Source of the DNA: Gossypium raimondii
Lineage: Eukaryota > Streptophyta > Magnoliopsida > Malvales > Malvaceae
DNA length: 64,000 bases
Assembly (NCBI RefSeq): GCF_025698545.1
Contig: NC_068576.1
Location: 50,998,390 to 51,062,389 of the forward strand
Direction of reading: 5' to 3'
The position numbers and the translations under genes are program-made. How positions within the stretch are numbered: position 1 is the first letter of the stretch; every line of letters starts with the position of its first letter. Below the pieces are notes generated by a model. It worked only from the letters and a program-made list of their open reading frames with translations, had not been told where the DNA came from and made no database searches. This document shows positions 10,111 through 22,499 of this stretch, in pieces.

Positions 10111-12105
10111 ATGAAGCTGCTCCAATGTCCCCACTCCCAGCCTCTCCGTCGTCCACTGCTCCTCCTTCTCCTCCTCCTCATCATCATATTAGTCTCCCCC
10201 ACTTCTGCTCTCGACTTCCTCTTCAATTCCTTCACTACCGCCGTCAACGCCACCAATCTCACCCTCATTAACGACGCCCGAATCGACACCTCCACCATCC
10301 GCCTCACCAACGACTCCAACCCCCTCTCTTATGGCCGCGCCTTTTACCCCACCACCCTTCGCATGATCCCAACTTCTAATTCCTCAACCCTCTCTTCCTT
10401 CTCAACGGCCTTCGTTTTCTCAGTCCTACCGCAAATCTCCACCAGCCCCGGTTTTGGCCTCTGCTTCGTCCTTTCCAACTCCACTTCCCCTCCAGGCGCT
10501 CTCGCCAGCCAATACTTTGGCATCTTCACCAACGCCACCTCTCCTACCGTGGCTCCCCTTCTAGCAGTTGAGTTCGACACCGGTCGAAACCCGGAATTCA
10601 ATGACCCTGACGACAATCATATCGGGATCGATTTAAACAGTATTATATCTGCTCAAACAGCTACAGCTCAGTATTTTAATTCTTCCAATGGAAGTTTCGT
10701 TCCCCTTAACATGCGAACTGGCCAAAATGTTCATGCTTGGATTGATTTCGATGGTTCAAATTTCGAGATCAACGTCACGGTTGCTCCCGTCGGCGTTTCC
10801 AAACCCTCTAGGCCAACGCTTAATTATAAAGATCCGGTTATTGCTAACTATGTCGCTAGTGAAATGTTTGTTGGGTTCTCAGCGTCCAAGACTCAGTGGG
10901 TTGAGGCACAGAGGATTTTAGCTTGGAGCTTCAGCGATACGGGTGTTCTTAGAGAGATTAACACAACTGGTTTGCCTGAGTTTTTCATAGAATCATCATC
11001 ATCTTCTTTGTCATCTGGGGCTATTGCTGGAATCGTAATCGGCTGTGTTGCTTTTGTAATTATCTGCGGATCTGGGTGCTATTTTGTTTGGAGGAAAAAG
11101 TTCAGGGAAGAAAGTGAAGAAGAGATTGAAGATTGGGAACTCGAGTATTGGCCTCATAGATTTTCTTACGATGAGCTTAAACAAGCCACCAATGGATTTT
11201 CCAACGAAAATCTTCTAGGCGCTGGTGGGTTTGGTCGTGTTTTTAAGGCGACGCTTCCAAATACGACGGAGGTCGCGGTTAAGAGCGTGAACCATGATTC
11301 CAAGCAAGGATTAAGAGAGTTCATGGCTGAGATCGAAAGTATGGGAAGGCTCCAACATAAGAATCTTGTTCAAATGCGAGGTTGGTGTCGAAAAGGAAAT
11401 GAACTCATGCTTGTTTATGATTACATGCCTAACGGAAGCCTTAACCGGTGGATTTTCGACGAACCGGAGAAACTCCTCGGTTGGAAACAGCGGCTTTTGG
11501 TTTTGGCCGACGTGGCCGAGGGTTTGAATTACCTGCACCATGGCTGGGACCAAGTTGTTGTTCATAGAGATATCAAATCAAGCAACATTTTGTTGGATTC
11601 TGAAATGAGAGGAAGGCTTGGAGATTTTGGATTGGCTAAATTGTACGAACACGGACAAGTTCCCAATACAACGAGGGTGGTGGGAACTTTGGGTTACTTG
11701 GCACCTGAATTGGCCACGGTCGCGGTTCCTACGGCGTCTAGCGATGTTTACAGCTTTGGGGTAGTGGTTTTGGAAGTGGTGTGTGGGCGACGACCGCTGG
11801 AGATGGCATTGGAGAAGGAAGAAGAGCAAGTGTTGATTGATTGGGTGAGATGGCTGTATGGAGAAGGGAGGCTGAGAGAGGCGGCGGACGCGAGGGTTCG
11901 AGAGGAATACGAGGGTGAGGAAGTGGAGATGATGTTGAAGCTTGGGTTGGCTTGTTGTCACCCTGATCCTTCGAGGAGACCCATGATGAAGGAGGTGGTG
12001 GCGGTTTTGGTTGGGGAGGAAGTGGGTGCTGCTCCGGCTGATTTGTTGAATGAATTAGCTCGTGGTGGTGGTAGTGGCAGCGGCAGTGGCCGAGAAGATC
12101 TTTGA
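10111..12105 (+). CDS. LECRKS1: L-type lectin-domain receptor kinase S.1
   Basis: Plasma-membrane receptor kinase of 664 residues, without introns as is usual in this family. A signal peptide covers about 1-33 (Leu/Ile-rich). A legume-type lectin ectodomain runs about 35-275, with the family blocks VEFDTGRNPEFND and DDNHIGIDLNS that carry the metal/sugar-site acids. A Ser-rich stalk and a transmembrane helix (about 303-326) follow. The Ser/Thr kinase (about 357-630) has its glycine loop GAGGFG (370-375), Lys391, HRD (485-487), DFG (505-507) and APE (531-533), so it should be an active RD kinase. Sequence and length match Arabidopsis LecRK-S.1 (At1g15530, about 656). L-type LecRKs sense extracellular signals and several act in immunity; the ligand here is unknown. 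A Gly/Ser-rich tail ends the protein. N-glycosylation sites are frequent in the ectodomain. Confidence 0.93.
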   Translation: MKLLQCPHSQPLRRPLLLLLLLLIIILVSPTSALDFLFNSFTTAVNATNLTLINDARIDTSTIRLTNDSNPLSYGRAFYPTTLRMIPTSNSSTLSSFSTAFVFSVLPQISTSPGFGLCFVLSNSTSPPGALASQYFGIFTNATSPTVAPLLAVEFDTGRNPEFNDPDDNHIGIDLNSIISAQTATAQYFNSSNGSFVPLNMRTGQNVHAWIDFDGSNFEINVTVAPVGVSKPSRPTLNYKDPVIANYVASEMFVGFSASKTQWVEAQRILAWSFSDTGVLREINTTGLPEFFIESSSSSLSSGAIAGIVIGCVAFVIICGSGCYFVWRKKFREESEEEIEDWELEYWPHRFSYDELKQATNGFSNENLLGAGGFGRVFKATLPNTTEVAVKSVNHDSKQGLREFMAEIESMGRLQHKNLVQMRGWCRKGNELMLVYDYMPNGSLNRWIFDEPEKLLGWKQRLLVLADVAEGLNYLHHGWDQVVVHRDIKSSNILLDSEMRGRLGDFGLAKLYEHGQVPNTTRVVGTLGYLAPELATVAVPTASSDVYSFGVVVLEVVCGRRPLEMALEKEEEQVLIDWVRWLYGEGRLREAADARVREEYEGEEVEMMLKLGLACCHPDPSRRPMMKEVVAVLVGEEVGAAPADLLNELARGGGSGSGSGREDL

Positions 12106-12489
12106 GAGGAAGCGCCACCAGTATGAATACGGTTTTGGGCTTTTCTTTTCTATCAACTCGAATTAATTTTTGGGAATAATAATGAGAGCGGGTGGAGCAT
12201 TGTTGACTTTTTTATAATTATTGTAAATGATTTTTATTTGTAGGGTTCTTGTACACGCGGCAATTTGATTAAAGTTTTGTCATTAATGATATTTTATTGA
12301 AGTATTATTTTTATAATCTATTGAAGCAATAATTTATGTCTGGGTCATTATCTTTTATTAATCAAGAGTTTGGAAGGTTGGGAGTTTTATAATTTTTTTT
12401 TGGTAAAAAATAAAAGATCAATTATCAAATGCATCAAAGCAGCACTTTCTTTAGTAATAACTCTAAATTTTTTTTGTGAAGACTTGCTT

Positions 12490-12725
12490 TTCTTATTAGA
12501 CTAAGTTTAGCTACTTTATTCGCAACCAAATTTTGTTCTCTTGGTATATGTTTGATGCTTCGTTGCCCTTCAACTCTCATTATTCTCATCTAAACACAGT
12601 AGTACCTGAATTTTTTAATTCAAAATCAGTTAAGGCCTGACTATGTACCCTTTGTCCAGTAAAATAAAGAGCCCATCAAGGATACCCCATACTTCAACCT
12701 CGAAAGGAGAACAATTACCCAATAA
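12490..12725 (-). pseudogene. Decayed RNase H domain fragment (LINE-type)
   Basis: On the minus strand I read CSPFEVEVWGILDGL..LLDKGY and, after a broken stretch, RVEGQRSIKHIPREQNLVAN. These are two conserved blocks of the plant RNase H domain: the E..A...GL helix with a catalytic Glu, and the IPREQN..AD..AK block. The blocks lie in different frames and the terminal Asp is replaced, so this is a relic, probably the 3' end of an old LINE. It lies about 400 bp past the lectin receptor kinase stop and points back toward it. Confidence 0.62.
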
Positions 12726-12759
12726 GCAATTGAAACCCAAGATCCAATTGCCAAACTGG

Positions 12760-13540
12760 TCTCATAATTTAGTTGTATAAATTCATGTTTTACTAATGAG
12801 CAAGTCACTTAAAATTAGATTAAACTAAATTATTAAGTTAATTCATCTATCATTACATCTACATTATATATAAAATTAAGGCATATCACATGAATCATTC
12901 TACTTTCTCATTTCATATTCGAATCCATTATAACCATATCATCCTTCAAGGCTCATAACAACTAAATCACGTGGTCTTTCACATGCTATTATCAATACTA
13001 TAATGTTTATATACTAATTCAAAATCATCATTCAATATTCATTATCATTTATCAATATACATATTTTATAATCATTGTTAACCGGACACAAACTCAGAAC
13101 GGAGACATGGATCATTCAACCATCACACTAATATAATTAGCATTCAATGCATCATCGGTATGTCTGAAGTATATTGTGCTCTACACCTTATTAATATAAA
13201 TTGAAGTAAATATATAAATGTGCGGAGCACTCCATTAATATGTCCAAAGTATAATGTTCACTTCACACCTCGTCGGTATAAACCAAAGTAAACCTCGTAC
13301 ACTAATTTTATAGTATGTCAACTATACTCAACTTAACCCGAAATTATTAATAAGGTATTCACTATTACATAGCATATCATATTTCTCATGTCACAATTGT
13401 ATAACAATTTCATGTAATATTCAAATCATTTACATATTAATACTCATCATCTCATATCTTTATCATGCTTTCGTATCTAATCTATCTAACACGTACATCC
13501 TATACTCACATTCTTGCTACAATTCATCATATGTAGATCG

Positions 13541-13576
<36 letters not shown>

Positions 13577-14600
13577 TTTTATTACATTTCATAATTTAAT
13601 CATAGTATAAATTTACTCGTACACAAGCATATAAACATTATCTTAATTAATTTAACACTTATGTATTGAAAACAAATCATGAAAGCACAATCTGAAATAG
13701 GTTACTCGTCTACGGCCTTCATCTTTTCTTTATCTTGAGACAGCTAGATGTCGTCTTTCGTTTCATACGATAAATTCAATAATAGAAATAATATTAGTTT
13801 CACACAAACACATAAAAGCACAACAATTTAACATAATTTGTATTTTATTTATTTCAATTCCTATATCCGAAATGCTCATATCTTTTAATATTTAGCATCA
13901 AATCAAAATATAATTTGATATTTATTCACTAGGGACCTGAACTTTTAATCTATGACATAATTTTTAATATATTTCAATTGATTCAATTTAATATCTAAAA
14001 TTATAAAACTTATTTGAATTCTAACCAAATCCATCAAATTTCACTGCCTTCTAATTTAATTCTATCATAATATAAACATATCATTCACAGCTTATATTAT
14101 TCACAATCTGATTACTGACAAATTTAATTTCATCAAATATGGCAATTTGTATTTAATTTAATAATTTAAATTTCAATATATGGGTAAGACATGCTAGATT
14201 GAGATGATCATAATTTCACAAAAATCTAATGAAAAGCAACATTCTTACCTTATCAATCTTGGACCGAAAATGCCTAAAGAGACTTTGAATTTTTCTTTTT
14301 CTTTCCATAGCTAAGGCGGCGCAACTTGGGAGAAAGATGATGAATTGATTCACACATACATGCACTTAGATTAGTAATTTGATTAACTTAATTAATAATA
14401 ATTAACTTACTATCATAAGACCATTATATATTATAATAATCCCTTACATTTTTTAAATTAAAATTTAATAGAGTTTGTATTTTTACAATTTAGTCCTATT
14501 ATAATTAACGAAAATTTTTTATTAATAACTTGATATTCAACTTTCAAACCATATTTTTTTACACCGGCTAAAATTGGATCCTTTCAGAACAATTCAAAAG
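12760..14600 (-). mobile_element. Old LTR-like remnant (fossil), antisense
   Basis: The AT-rich stretch has the architecture of the better preserved LTR at 58.5-60.9 kb. It has a block of imperfect short tandem units at about 13150-13310 (each with a 'gtccaaagtataatgt'-like core), a long ATCATT-rich middle with an AT microsatellite, then a GGAGAAAGATGA segment followed by low-complexity A/T. I read it as an LTR of the gypsy type on the minus strand, clearly older than the other two. Its ends and target duplication could not be placed, so the limits are approximate. Confidence 0.4.
13543..13575. repeat. (AT)n microsatellite
   Basis: Uninterrupted AT dinucleotide run of about 16 units inside the old LTR-like remnant. 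Confidence 0.9.
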
Positions 14601-14827
14601 TTTTCATTTAAGTTACTAGGCTGTTAAAATTGATGTTATATGGCTTTTTTATTCGCACTACTTGTACCAATCAAAAACTCTCATCCCTTTTATTTTACAA
14701 TTTAATTTTTTTATTAAATAACTTTAGATGTCAGAAATCTACTAATTGAAAAAGGTTTTTTTCTCTAATTTTCGACATTGATGTCATATCAATTTGTATT
14801 TAAGGTAATTTTGAAAATAATTAATTA

Positions 14828-14962
14828 AGTCAAATCATTTAGAACTCGCTAGTAAAACTTAACAGCTCAATAATTTAAAAAAATATTTTTAAACAATTTA
14901 ATAATTTAAATAATATTTTTAAATAATTAAGTCACTAAATTGTACTAATAATGCGAAGTCAA
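14828..14962 (+). promoter_or_regulatory. Two W-box-type motifs upstream of EDS1
   Basis: TTGACT (seen as AGTCAA) occurs at 14828-14833 and 14957-14962, about 310 and 180 bp before the EDS1 start. WRKY factors bind TTGAC(C/T) in defence-gene promoters. Two copies are also expected by chance in AT-rich DNA, so this is only suggestive. Confidence 0.3.
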
Positions 14963-15141
14963 TACGCAATTGAAAGGGTCTTTTTCTTTTCATTTTTTTA
15001 AATTCCTTTTATCGGAAAAAAAAAAACCCAATTTCCGTGGAATTTCTTGCCATTCAGCTCAACCTTAAAAGCCAAGCAAAAAAAGAAAGAACACCATAGC
15101 TTCTAAAACAGCTTCTAAAGCTTTGCAAATCCTAAAGGGAA

Positions 15142-18100
15142 ATGGGTAGCCTTACGATTGGGGAAATTTCTGGGGAACTGATAAAGAAAACATGTTCGAT
15201 TGCGATGGCAGCACATAAGTCGCCGGAAAAGCCTTACCTTGTAGAAAAATCATCGGAAGTATTGATCAGCTTCCCTGGATCCTGGTCTGTGGGTGACTGG
15301 TTTGCTCAACAACCTTTCGGGGAAATGAAGATTGATGGGTCGGAGTTACTGTGTCCCAAGGGCAACGATAAAGTGGCCACATCTCTTAGAAGTATTGGAC
15401 GTGATGAACTTGCAAGCGCTAATAAAGGGTTTTTGACAAGATTTGAGATGATTTTGGCTAAACCTTCGCTTCAAACTGAGGTAACCCCTTAATTACCATT
15501 GTCACATCTCTTTACTTTTTCTTTTTTCGCTTTGAATTATTCAAATATTTATGATATCTCTTTTCTCTGTGGCGCCTTCACTCAATTCATGGTTAAGAAG
15601 TCGATTACTACTTATATTCGTTAATCCATCTTTGAATCTGGATATTATGTACTCTAACCGATTTGAGTTGAGATTGTAAGACTTGGGGTAAATTTCATAT
15701 CACCATTTAACAGGTTACATTTATGATTACAGCTTTCACCATAGATTTGTCAAATTTTAAAAATTTGATTTTCATGTGGTGACTTGTCAATTTACATGTT
15801 TTGAATTTGATATGCACATGGTAGGAACTCCAATATACAGGTACGAGTGAGAAAAAATTTGCTCAAAAAAATCAATCCCTCTTGAATAAAATAAATTTAA
15901 TTTTTCAAAAAAGAGAGTAAAAGATGAGATATTTATTTGATAAAATTAATTACTAAAATAATATTTCATAATTATACTATTTAAAACTGTTAAAAAGATA
16001 AGATATAGAAAATTCTAACTAATTAAATATTTGTACAAAATTCCAATTTTTTCCTAAAATATTTAACTAATTTGTAATTTATCTTTATTATTAATAAAAT
16101 AATATAACAATTAACTAATATTTTTCAGTTATAATGCTATTAAATAATGACTATTTTACAAATTAATAAATAATTGTATAAAAGTTATAAATTTATTAAA
16201 TATTTTAACGTACAAAAATCTAAAATTTTGTAAGTATTTAACTAATTTATAAAATCTTTCATTTTGTTTTTATCTTTATTTTTAACTTAAAAATAATATA
16301 ATAATTAATTACATTTTAATTATAATTTATTTACTCTATGTTGTATTGATTGTTGGGTAAAAAATTGCATATATTGGTAATCCATGTTATATGTATCAAT
16401 GCATGTGGATTAACAAATTGCGATTATATTGACATTAAATCGAAGGTTATTATTGTTATTATTATTTAAAGATATAATAAAACTCTTACCAGTTTAGAAA
16501 ATTAGAATTCCTTTAAAAGGTATACTAACTGTATTAGTAATTATACATTTTGCAATTAGTGTGTGATGTTTAACTGATAGATGGTGAAATGTTTTGAAAA
16601 CATATGAATCATAAACGTGATGAAAACGACACAGTAATAAAAGGTGATGTATTAAGGGTAAATTTGATTCTGAAATTAGATCCAATTTACCAACTTAATG
16701 GTGCAAAAAGGGCATAGAGTTCTAAGATTGTAAAGATGGTGCATTAAAAGCAAACCATTGGGCCAAAATAATGGAATTGTGAAGGTATAAAAGAAGCATA
16801 GCTTGAAGTTGATAGTTATAGATTTTGACATTTCCCAGGTAGAAAAAGCTATTAAGGAGAAGAAGAAGATAGTGTTTACTGGACATTCATCTGGTGGCGC
16901 CATTGCTATCCTAACAACAGTTTGGTTCTTGGAGCACTACTTGAAACCTGGGAAAACCTTGATGTCACCTCTTTGTGTGACATTCGGATCCCCTCTTGTT
17001 GGTGATTTCATTTTCAACCATGCACTTATAAGAGAGAATTGGTCGAACTTTTTTCTGCATTTTGTGATGAGGTATGATATTGTCCCCCGGATTTTGCTTG
17101 CTTCTTTGTCTACCGTGGGGCAGGAACTAGACCAGATCCTTAAACTGTTGAGCCAGAAGACAATGTTTCCTATTCAGGGATCAGTTCGAGAAGCATCGAC
17201 GTTTTATACAAGTGTGATGAGAAATGCATCAGCTGTTGCCAGCCATGCTGCCTGCCGATTAATGGGAAACACAAATCCAATATTGGAAACTGTGGCAAGC
17301 TTCATTGAGCTAAGCCCTTATAGGCCCTGTGGAACTTTTGTGTTTCTCCCTGGACATGGGAAGCTGGTTGTGGTAAAAAATGCCGATGCTATTCTTCAAC
17401 TACTGTTCTACTCTGCTCAGCTCTGCTCTGAGAATCAACTTAATGCCGTTGCTGAGAGAAGCCTCAACGACCACTTGGGTTATCCAAGCGAGCTTCAAGG
17501 ATGCTTAAATTGGCAAAATGTTGTTCAATTAGATCATTTGGAAGGGCTTCCACTCTCGTCGAGTGGCGCAGCTGCTGGGAATATAGCAACAAACATTGCC
17601 TTGGATGACCTTGGCTTGGTAAGTATCACTTGTTCAATTTGTCAAGAAATATGCCCTTGGCTGTGTTGTTTCTAACATGACCTAATTGCTGGTGTCTTGC
17701 AATTCCAGAGCACTAGGGCCAGGTTGTGTCTTCGGGCTGCCGGAGAGCACGAAAAGCAAAAATTAAGTAACCAGCAAAGAATGGATAATAAGAGGCAAGA
17801 AATTGAATTAGGACTTGCAAAACTAGAAGAGTACAAGAGCAAATCTGCATTGTGCAAGGTGGGCTATTATGACACCTTCAGGATATCAAAATACGAGGAT
17901 GATTTCAAAGCAAATGTAACGAGGCTGGAACTAACAGGAATATGGGATGAGATTATTGAAATGCTGAATAGGTATGAACTCCCTGAACCATTTGAAAGCC
18001 GAAAAGATTGGATAGAGCTTGCAACCAAGTACCGTCGCATTGTCGAGCCTTTGGACATTGCCAATTATTATCGACACGCGAAAAACGAAGACACTGGATC

Positions 18101-18437
18101 CTATATGTACAAAGGCAGACCAAGACGCTACAAATACACTCAAAGATGGCGTGAGCATGGCTTGAGAATGCCAGTGGGATCAAGCGCAGAGTCCTGTTTC
18201 TGGGCTGAGGTAGAGGAGCTGCTGCTGCTCTATAGGACTGCCGACCCTGGAGCATTTGAAGTTATCAGGGAAAGAACTATAAATCTGGAAAGAAAGTTGG
18301 ATGAATGGATTCGTAGTAACCAAATAAGCAATGATGTGTTCTTGAAAGGCTCCACCTTTACCAAATGGTGGATAACACTTCCTATCCAACACAAATCCGT
18401 CTCTCCAATCCAGGGGCAGATCAACAGAGAAATCTAA
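15142..18437 (+). CDS. EDS1: EDS1 lipase-like immune regulator, three exons
   Basis: EDS1 forms exclusive heterodimers with PAD4 or SAG101, binds small-molecule signals made by TIR-domain immune receptors, and passes the signal to helper NLRs in nucleus and cytosol. Exons 15142-15480, 16839-17618 and 17709-18437 join in frame to 615 residues; Arabidopsis EDS1 is about 623. The lipase-like domain contains GHSSGG with Ser130, RYDIVPR with Asp193 and NDHLGYP with His325, placed like the Arabidopsis triad (123/187/317). The EP domain occupies about 390-600 and has the hallmark blocks CKVGYYD, YEDDFKANVTRLELTGIWDE, LDIANYYRH and STFTKWWITLP. The start is the first ATG, with MGSLTIGE typical of the family. 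Intron 1 (1358 nt) is AT-rich and holds nothing recognisable. The gene is convergent with the coiled-coil gene, whose stop is 352 bp away. I see no sign of damage. Confidence 0.93.
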
Positions 18438-18789
18438 GTTATTTCTATGTATGCAAACTCTGGTTCTACGTGCACTAAAATACTTACTATGTTCAAACAA
18501 GTAGAACAACTTTGTTTCATTTTGATGCTTGCCATGAAAAACCCAAATCAGGCATTCACTCCTTTTAAAATGCTTAATTATAAAGATTCGGTGATTGCTA
18601 GCTAAAAGGAGTATTGGACTTTTAAGGCTGCCCTGCTGGAGACGAAAAGGAATATTACAATTACACACAAGGCCGTTAATTGAAATGTAATTCATCCTCG
18701 CAGATTAACTACTAGAACTACTACTATATGACATTATCAGTTCATATTTACTAAGAGAGGGTATTTTGTTAGACCAATATTTGTTTCTA
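18438..18789. other. Short convergent intergenic spacer
   Basis: Holds the 3' ends of EDS1 and of the coiled-coil gene, read toward each other. No separate element is visible; overlapping 3' UTRs are likely. Confidence 0.5.
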
Positions 18790-21700
18790 CTACTGCACAA
18801 AATGACTGTTGTATCTAGAAACGCAGTATTCCCTAACACGAGAAGAGCAAGAGCCATCTCTGGCCAGAATCCCTTCCAGGTCTCCTATAATTCTGGCCAA
18901 CCATATCTCCAAGTTTCTTTGTACTTCCTGTAAGTTGTTTCTAATGGAATCCATGGATCGTTTCGTGCCCGCTTTGGCTGACCCTGAGCTTCCAATATCA
19001 TCCTTGTAGTAACTCTTCCCTATCTCGGTTTGTAATGCCATTAGCTTTTGACCAGTTTCAGATGCATGCTGCTGAAGCCGAAATGCTTCCAGCAAAAACT
19101 CCGTCTGCCTCTGTGTTCGAAACTCTACACTGAGTGTAGGTTCAGAGGGATCACTAGCCTGCTGCAAGATTAAGAACAAATATTAAGCCAAACAACACAG
19201 TATGATGGATCTACTTCTGCTATCATCTTGGCAAAGAAATAGTAGCCTGACGACCACAATTGGCATGAGAGAAACAGAAAACAGATATTTTACTCTCCAA
19301 CTGACATGATCAAAGTCAATGGATTCGCACCCCAAGCTTCACCAGAGCAAGTTAGGCTCAACTGGAAACAATTGTGTCATTCCTTGTATGTATCATGTAC
19401 AGTGTATAATAAGATAAGAGTCCAAGTCTAATATTGGTTTCTCTAATATCTCATTTCCCTAGTTTTTGTCCTTTAGTAATCCCTACACTTAAACAAGAGC
19501 TGATTTAAGACAACTCGTAGCAAAATACCCAAGTTAACTTCGTGGGGCATCGCATTTTGGTTTATGACATGAAATGTCAACTTGAATTATTTGGTCATGT
19601 GGCCTAAACTAGCCACAAAAACTTTAGTTATAAAAATACTATTCCACTTTAGTATGCCATCTCATCACCAAAAGACTGGTCATACGAGTTAAAGTCAAAA
19701 TTTTAATATCATAATCAACTGCAATAAAATCAACTTTCATTAAAAGTTTAGGAATTAGATTCATTAATTGAAGAAAAAAGTTCAGGACATTGTTTTCTTT
19801 TTGAAAATATTGAATGCCTCTATAATTTTCCATACCCTAGAAAACCAAGTCCTAATTGGTATTGAATCATTGGGTTCCTCACATAATCCGGAATAAAAAT
19901 CTAATTACATGAGTTTCAATTTTAAACTTTGTGGTATATATATGGTTCTCAAAAGCCCAAAATTCACAAGTAGAAAAATGGACCACAGAAAAATAAAATC
20001 TAAGGCAGACATGTCTTACCATTCTTCTGCAGAGATCATCAATCTTTGCAGTAAGAGCTTGATATCTTCTGGCCTGCTTCCTCATTAATGAAGGTACCCT
20101 TGAAAAATCACTTTTGCCTAGTTTTTCCAAATTCAATAGTTCCTGTTCGAGCAGCTTTAGTTTAGAGGAAACTCCAGTTGATTCACCATCTACCTTCCAA
20201 GGTGATTCCCTTCTGATGAGAAAACATAAGTTGCGCCTTCATCAGCCTCAGCATTTCATATAGACATATTTCAAGAACCAATAACAAGACTGTTATACTG
20301 TACCTTGCAACAAAATGCTTCATATGATACAAAGATTCAAGAGATTCACACTGTATATCCTGCAAGCATAAACAGACGGCAATGAACCTTTAACAGTCAC
20401 AGACATAGCAAATTATTCAGGAAGCAATTAAAAAAGGGCAAGCCCAAAATATCCAAATACAAAGCTGATAAATCCTCACCATCTGTCATGCTGAACATAA
20501 TTTTTTTTTTAAAGGTTTAAACAGATATGAGAATACTTAACAATCTGATGAAAGATGGCAATATTAAACAATTTCTCACAAATGGCATTCAATTTCACAT
20601 TCTCATCTCTCAGCTATTCATTCTCTCCCAAAAGCCAGTAGACCAAGACCAGAATCAAGATAAGAGCACTCAAGGAGAGTTTTAAAAGTTGTAGTGATCA
20701 AATTCATCCAAATAACGGAAAGAAAAAGAAAAGAAAAGAAAAAAGTAGCCAATGAAATGAAAAAATTTTCGGAGATCTAATATCTTCAGATGATACTAAT
20801 AAATAGTGCCTACCACACACATTCTAGTTGATTATTTATCGGTTGTAAAACTATACTATTTTTCACTCTTTTTTTTTTGTGTGTGTGTGTGTGATAAGAA
20901 TCATAGTTGATTGATCTGAGGTAGAATTACGAATTTTGAAGGATATTGAATTGATTCAAAACCGTATATATGCTTCTTGAAGCTGCTTTGGTTGCAACCA
21001 ATAGAAGCCTTAAAGGAAATTGTGTAGGTTATGATTTTGTCTTGTCTTAGATAAAGGTGGTCCAACCACATGCTCCAACGAAGGGCCTAATCAGAAACTA
21101 AAAGCTACTTTTTGAGTGGGCACCAAACCAACATATCGTGAAAAGGAACAAAGAATCAAGTAAAGAGAGGGATGACTTTATGCATTAAGTGTTAATGATA
21201 CATGAGCCTAATACACAACTTAATTAAAACTTCATTGCAGATTCAAACTTCTAAATGATAAAGATGCATGAGCAAGACGACACTAAGTTGATTTTTCATT
21301 CTCAGCTTTAAGCAGAAAGCTTCTACCAGTACAAGGAAGACTAGTAGTCAGCATGCGAAGCAGAGGTAATAGATAGCCTAGAACCGGTCTGAGTGGCCAT
21401 TCAGCAGAAGGATCTTGGATTTATTACACAGTGCGCTCATGTTTTATCAAATTGAAGAAAAGCAATACATAGAGCAACCCTTCTAAGTTCAAAGCTGCAG
21501 CTTCTTTATACCAAAAAATAAAAATAAAAGAAGCAAAGCAATGCCTTCTCTGCTCAAAATTTCAACAAGGATATAATACATAGTGTGAGAAATTTCATGT
21601 GGGAGAAGAGAAGGTGTCAAAAACAAAGAGTTGCGAGAAAAGCTATAGTTTTTTCTCCTACTGATTTAAGGTTTTTCACCATGATTTGTCTCCTTTTTTT

Positions 21701-22499
21701 CCACACAATTAATAATTAAAAAAGAGAGAAAAGCTATGAGATCATTCACAGTCCCAGTCATAAGAAATAATAAAAAAATGTCTTCTAATCTAGTATTTGC
21801 CTGGCAACCAAAAATAATAAAAAAAAAAAAGAGAAGATGATGATTTAGAAGAAGAGTGAAACAAACCTGCCAGACAGTAGCTCTGTCGGCCCAGAACTTA
21901 GAAGAAGCAGAAGCTAATAGATCGGGAGTGAAAGGGAAATTCCCATTGTGAGCAACATTAAGGACACCATTAAACTTGAGTTGGTCATCCCTGGTGTCTT
22001 CCGCAGCGAATGCCTCCTCCATTTGTTGCTCTTCTTCTTGTTGTTGTTCTCCACCAGCAGCTCCGCTAGTAGTAGAGATGAAGCCGATAATGTCCTGGAG
22101 CTCCTCAATTCTCCGCTTGGATTCATGGGTCTCCCTCTCCAACTCCTCGATCTTTGCTCTCTGATCCCGGATCTGCTGCAGGAGCTGTTTCTCCTCCGCT
22201 TGCCACGCGTTCCTGTGGGTGGCAAAGATCTCGACCACTCTGGCATTAGCTTTGGAGTCCTCTTTTCTCCTAGACTTCATTTGCCTCAACTGCTCTTCGG
22301 CCGTTAAAAGCCTAGCTGTGATATCTCTCGTTTGGGTTTGCAACTTGGGCAGCAAAGCGAGGGAAGACTCGGGAAGGTATGCCAAGAAAACACTGAAACT
22401 AACACCGAGATATAAAGAAAGCAGCTTCTGGGTTTGTTGAAATAGAAATTGCTCCCCATTTTCTTCACCATCACCTTCACACTCACCTGAGGTTGCCAT
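18790..22499 (-). CDS. Coiled-coil protein of unknown function, four exons
   Basis: Exons 22499-21867, 20359-20304, 20212-20020 and 19161-18790 sum to 1254 nt in frame, 417 residues. I chose the ATG at 22499 (MATSGECEG) because relatives I recall start there. A hydrophobic stretch (LLSLYLGVSFSVFLAYLP, about 27-44) could be a membrane anchor. Long heptad-type coiled coils follow (TARLLTAEEQLRQMKSRRK; QQIRDQRAKIEELERETHE), then an acidic/Gln linker. The well-conserved second half includes SLYHMKHFVARRESPWKVDG, SLMRKQARRYQALTAKIDDL, FRTQRQTEFLLEAFRLQQ and IWLARIIGDLEGILARDG. The pattern is a conserved plant protein, but I cannot name it; a cytoskeletal or vesicle-tether role would suit the shape only. 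Intron 1 (1.5 kb) contains a short (TG)n run near 20880; intron 3 (858 nt) shows nothing notable. Confidence 0.82.

Noticed and set aside
11578-12118. Long open frames antisense to the lectin receptor kinase
   Set aside because: They mirror the GC-rich kinase coding sequence and show no domain of their own.
17953-18695. Open frames antisense to the EDS1 last exon
   Set aside because: Overlap the conserved EP domain on the other strand and have no features of a gene.
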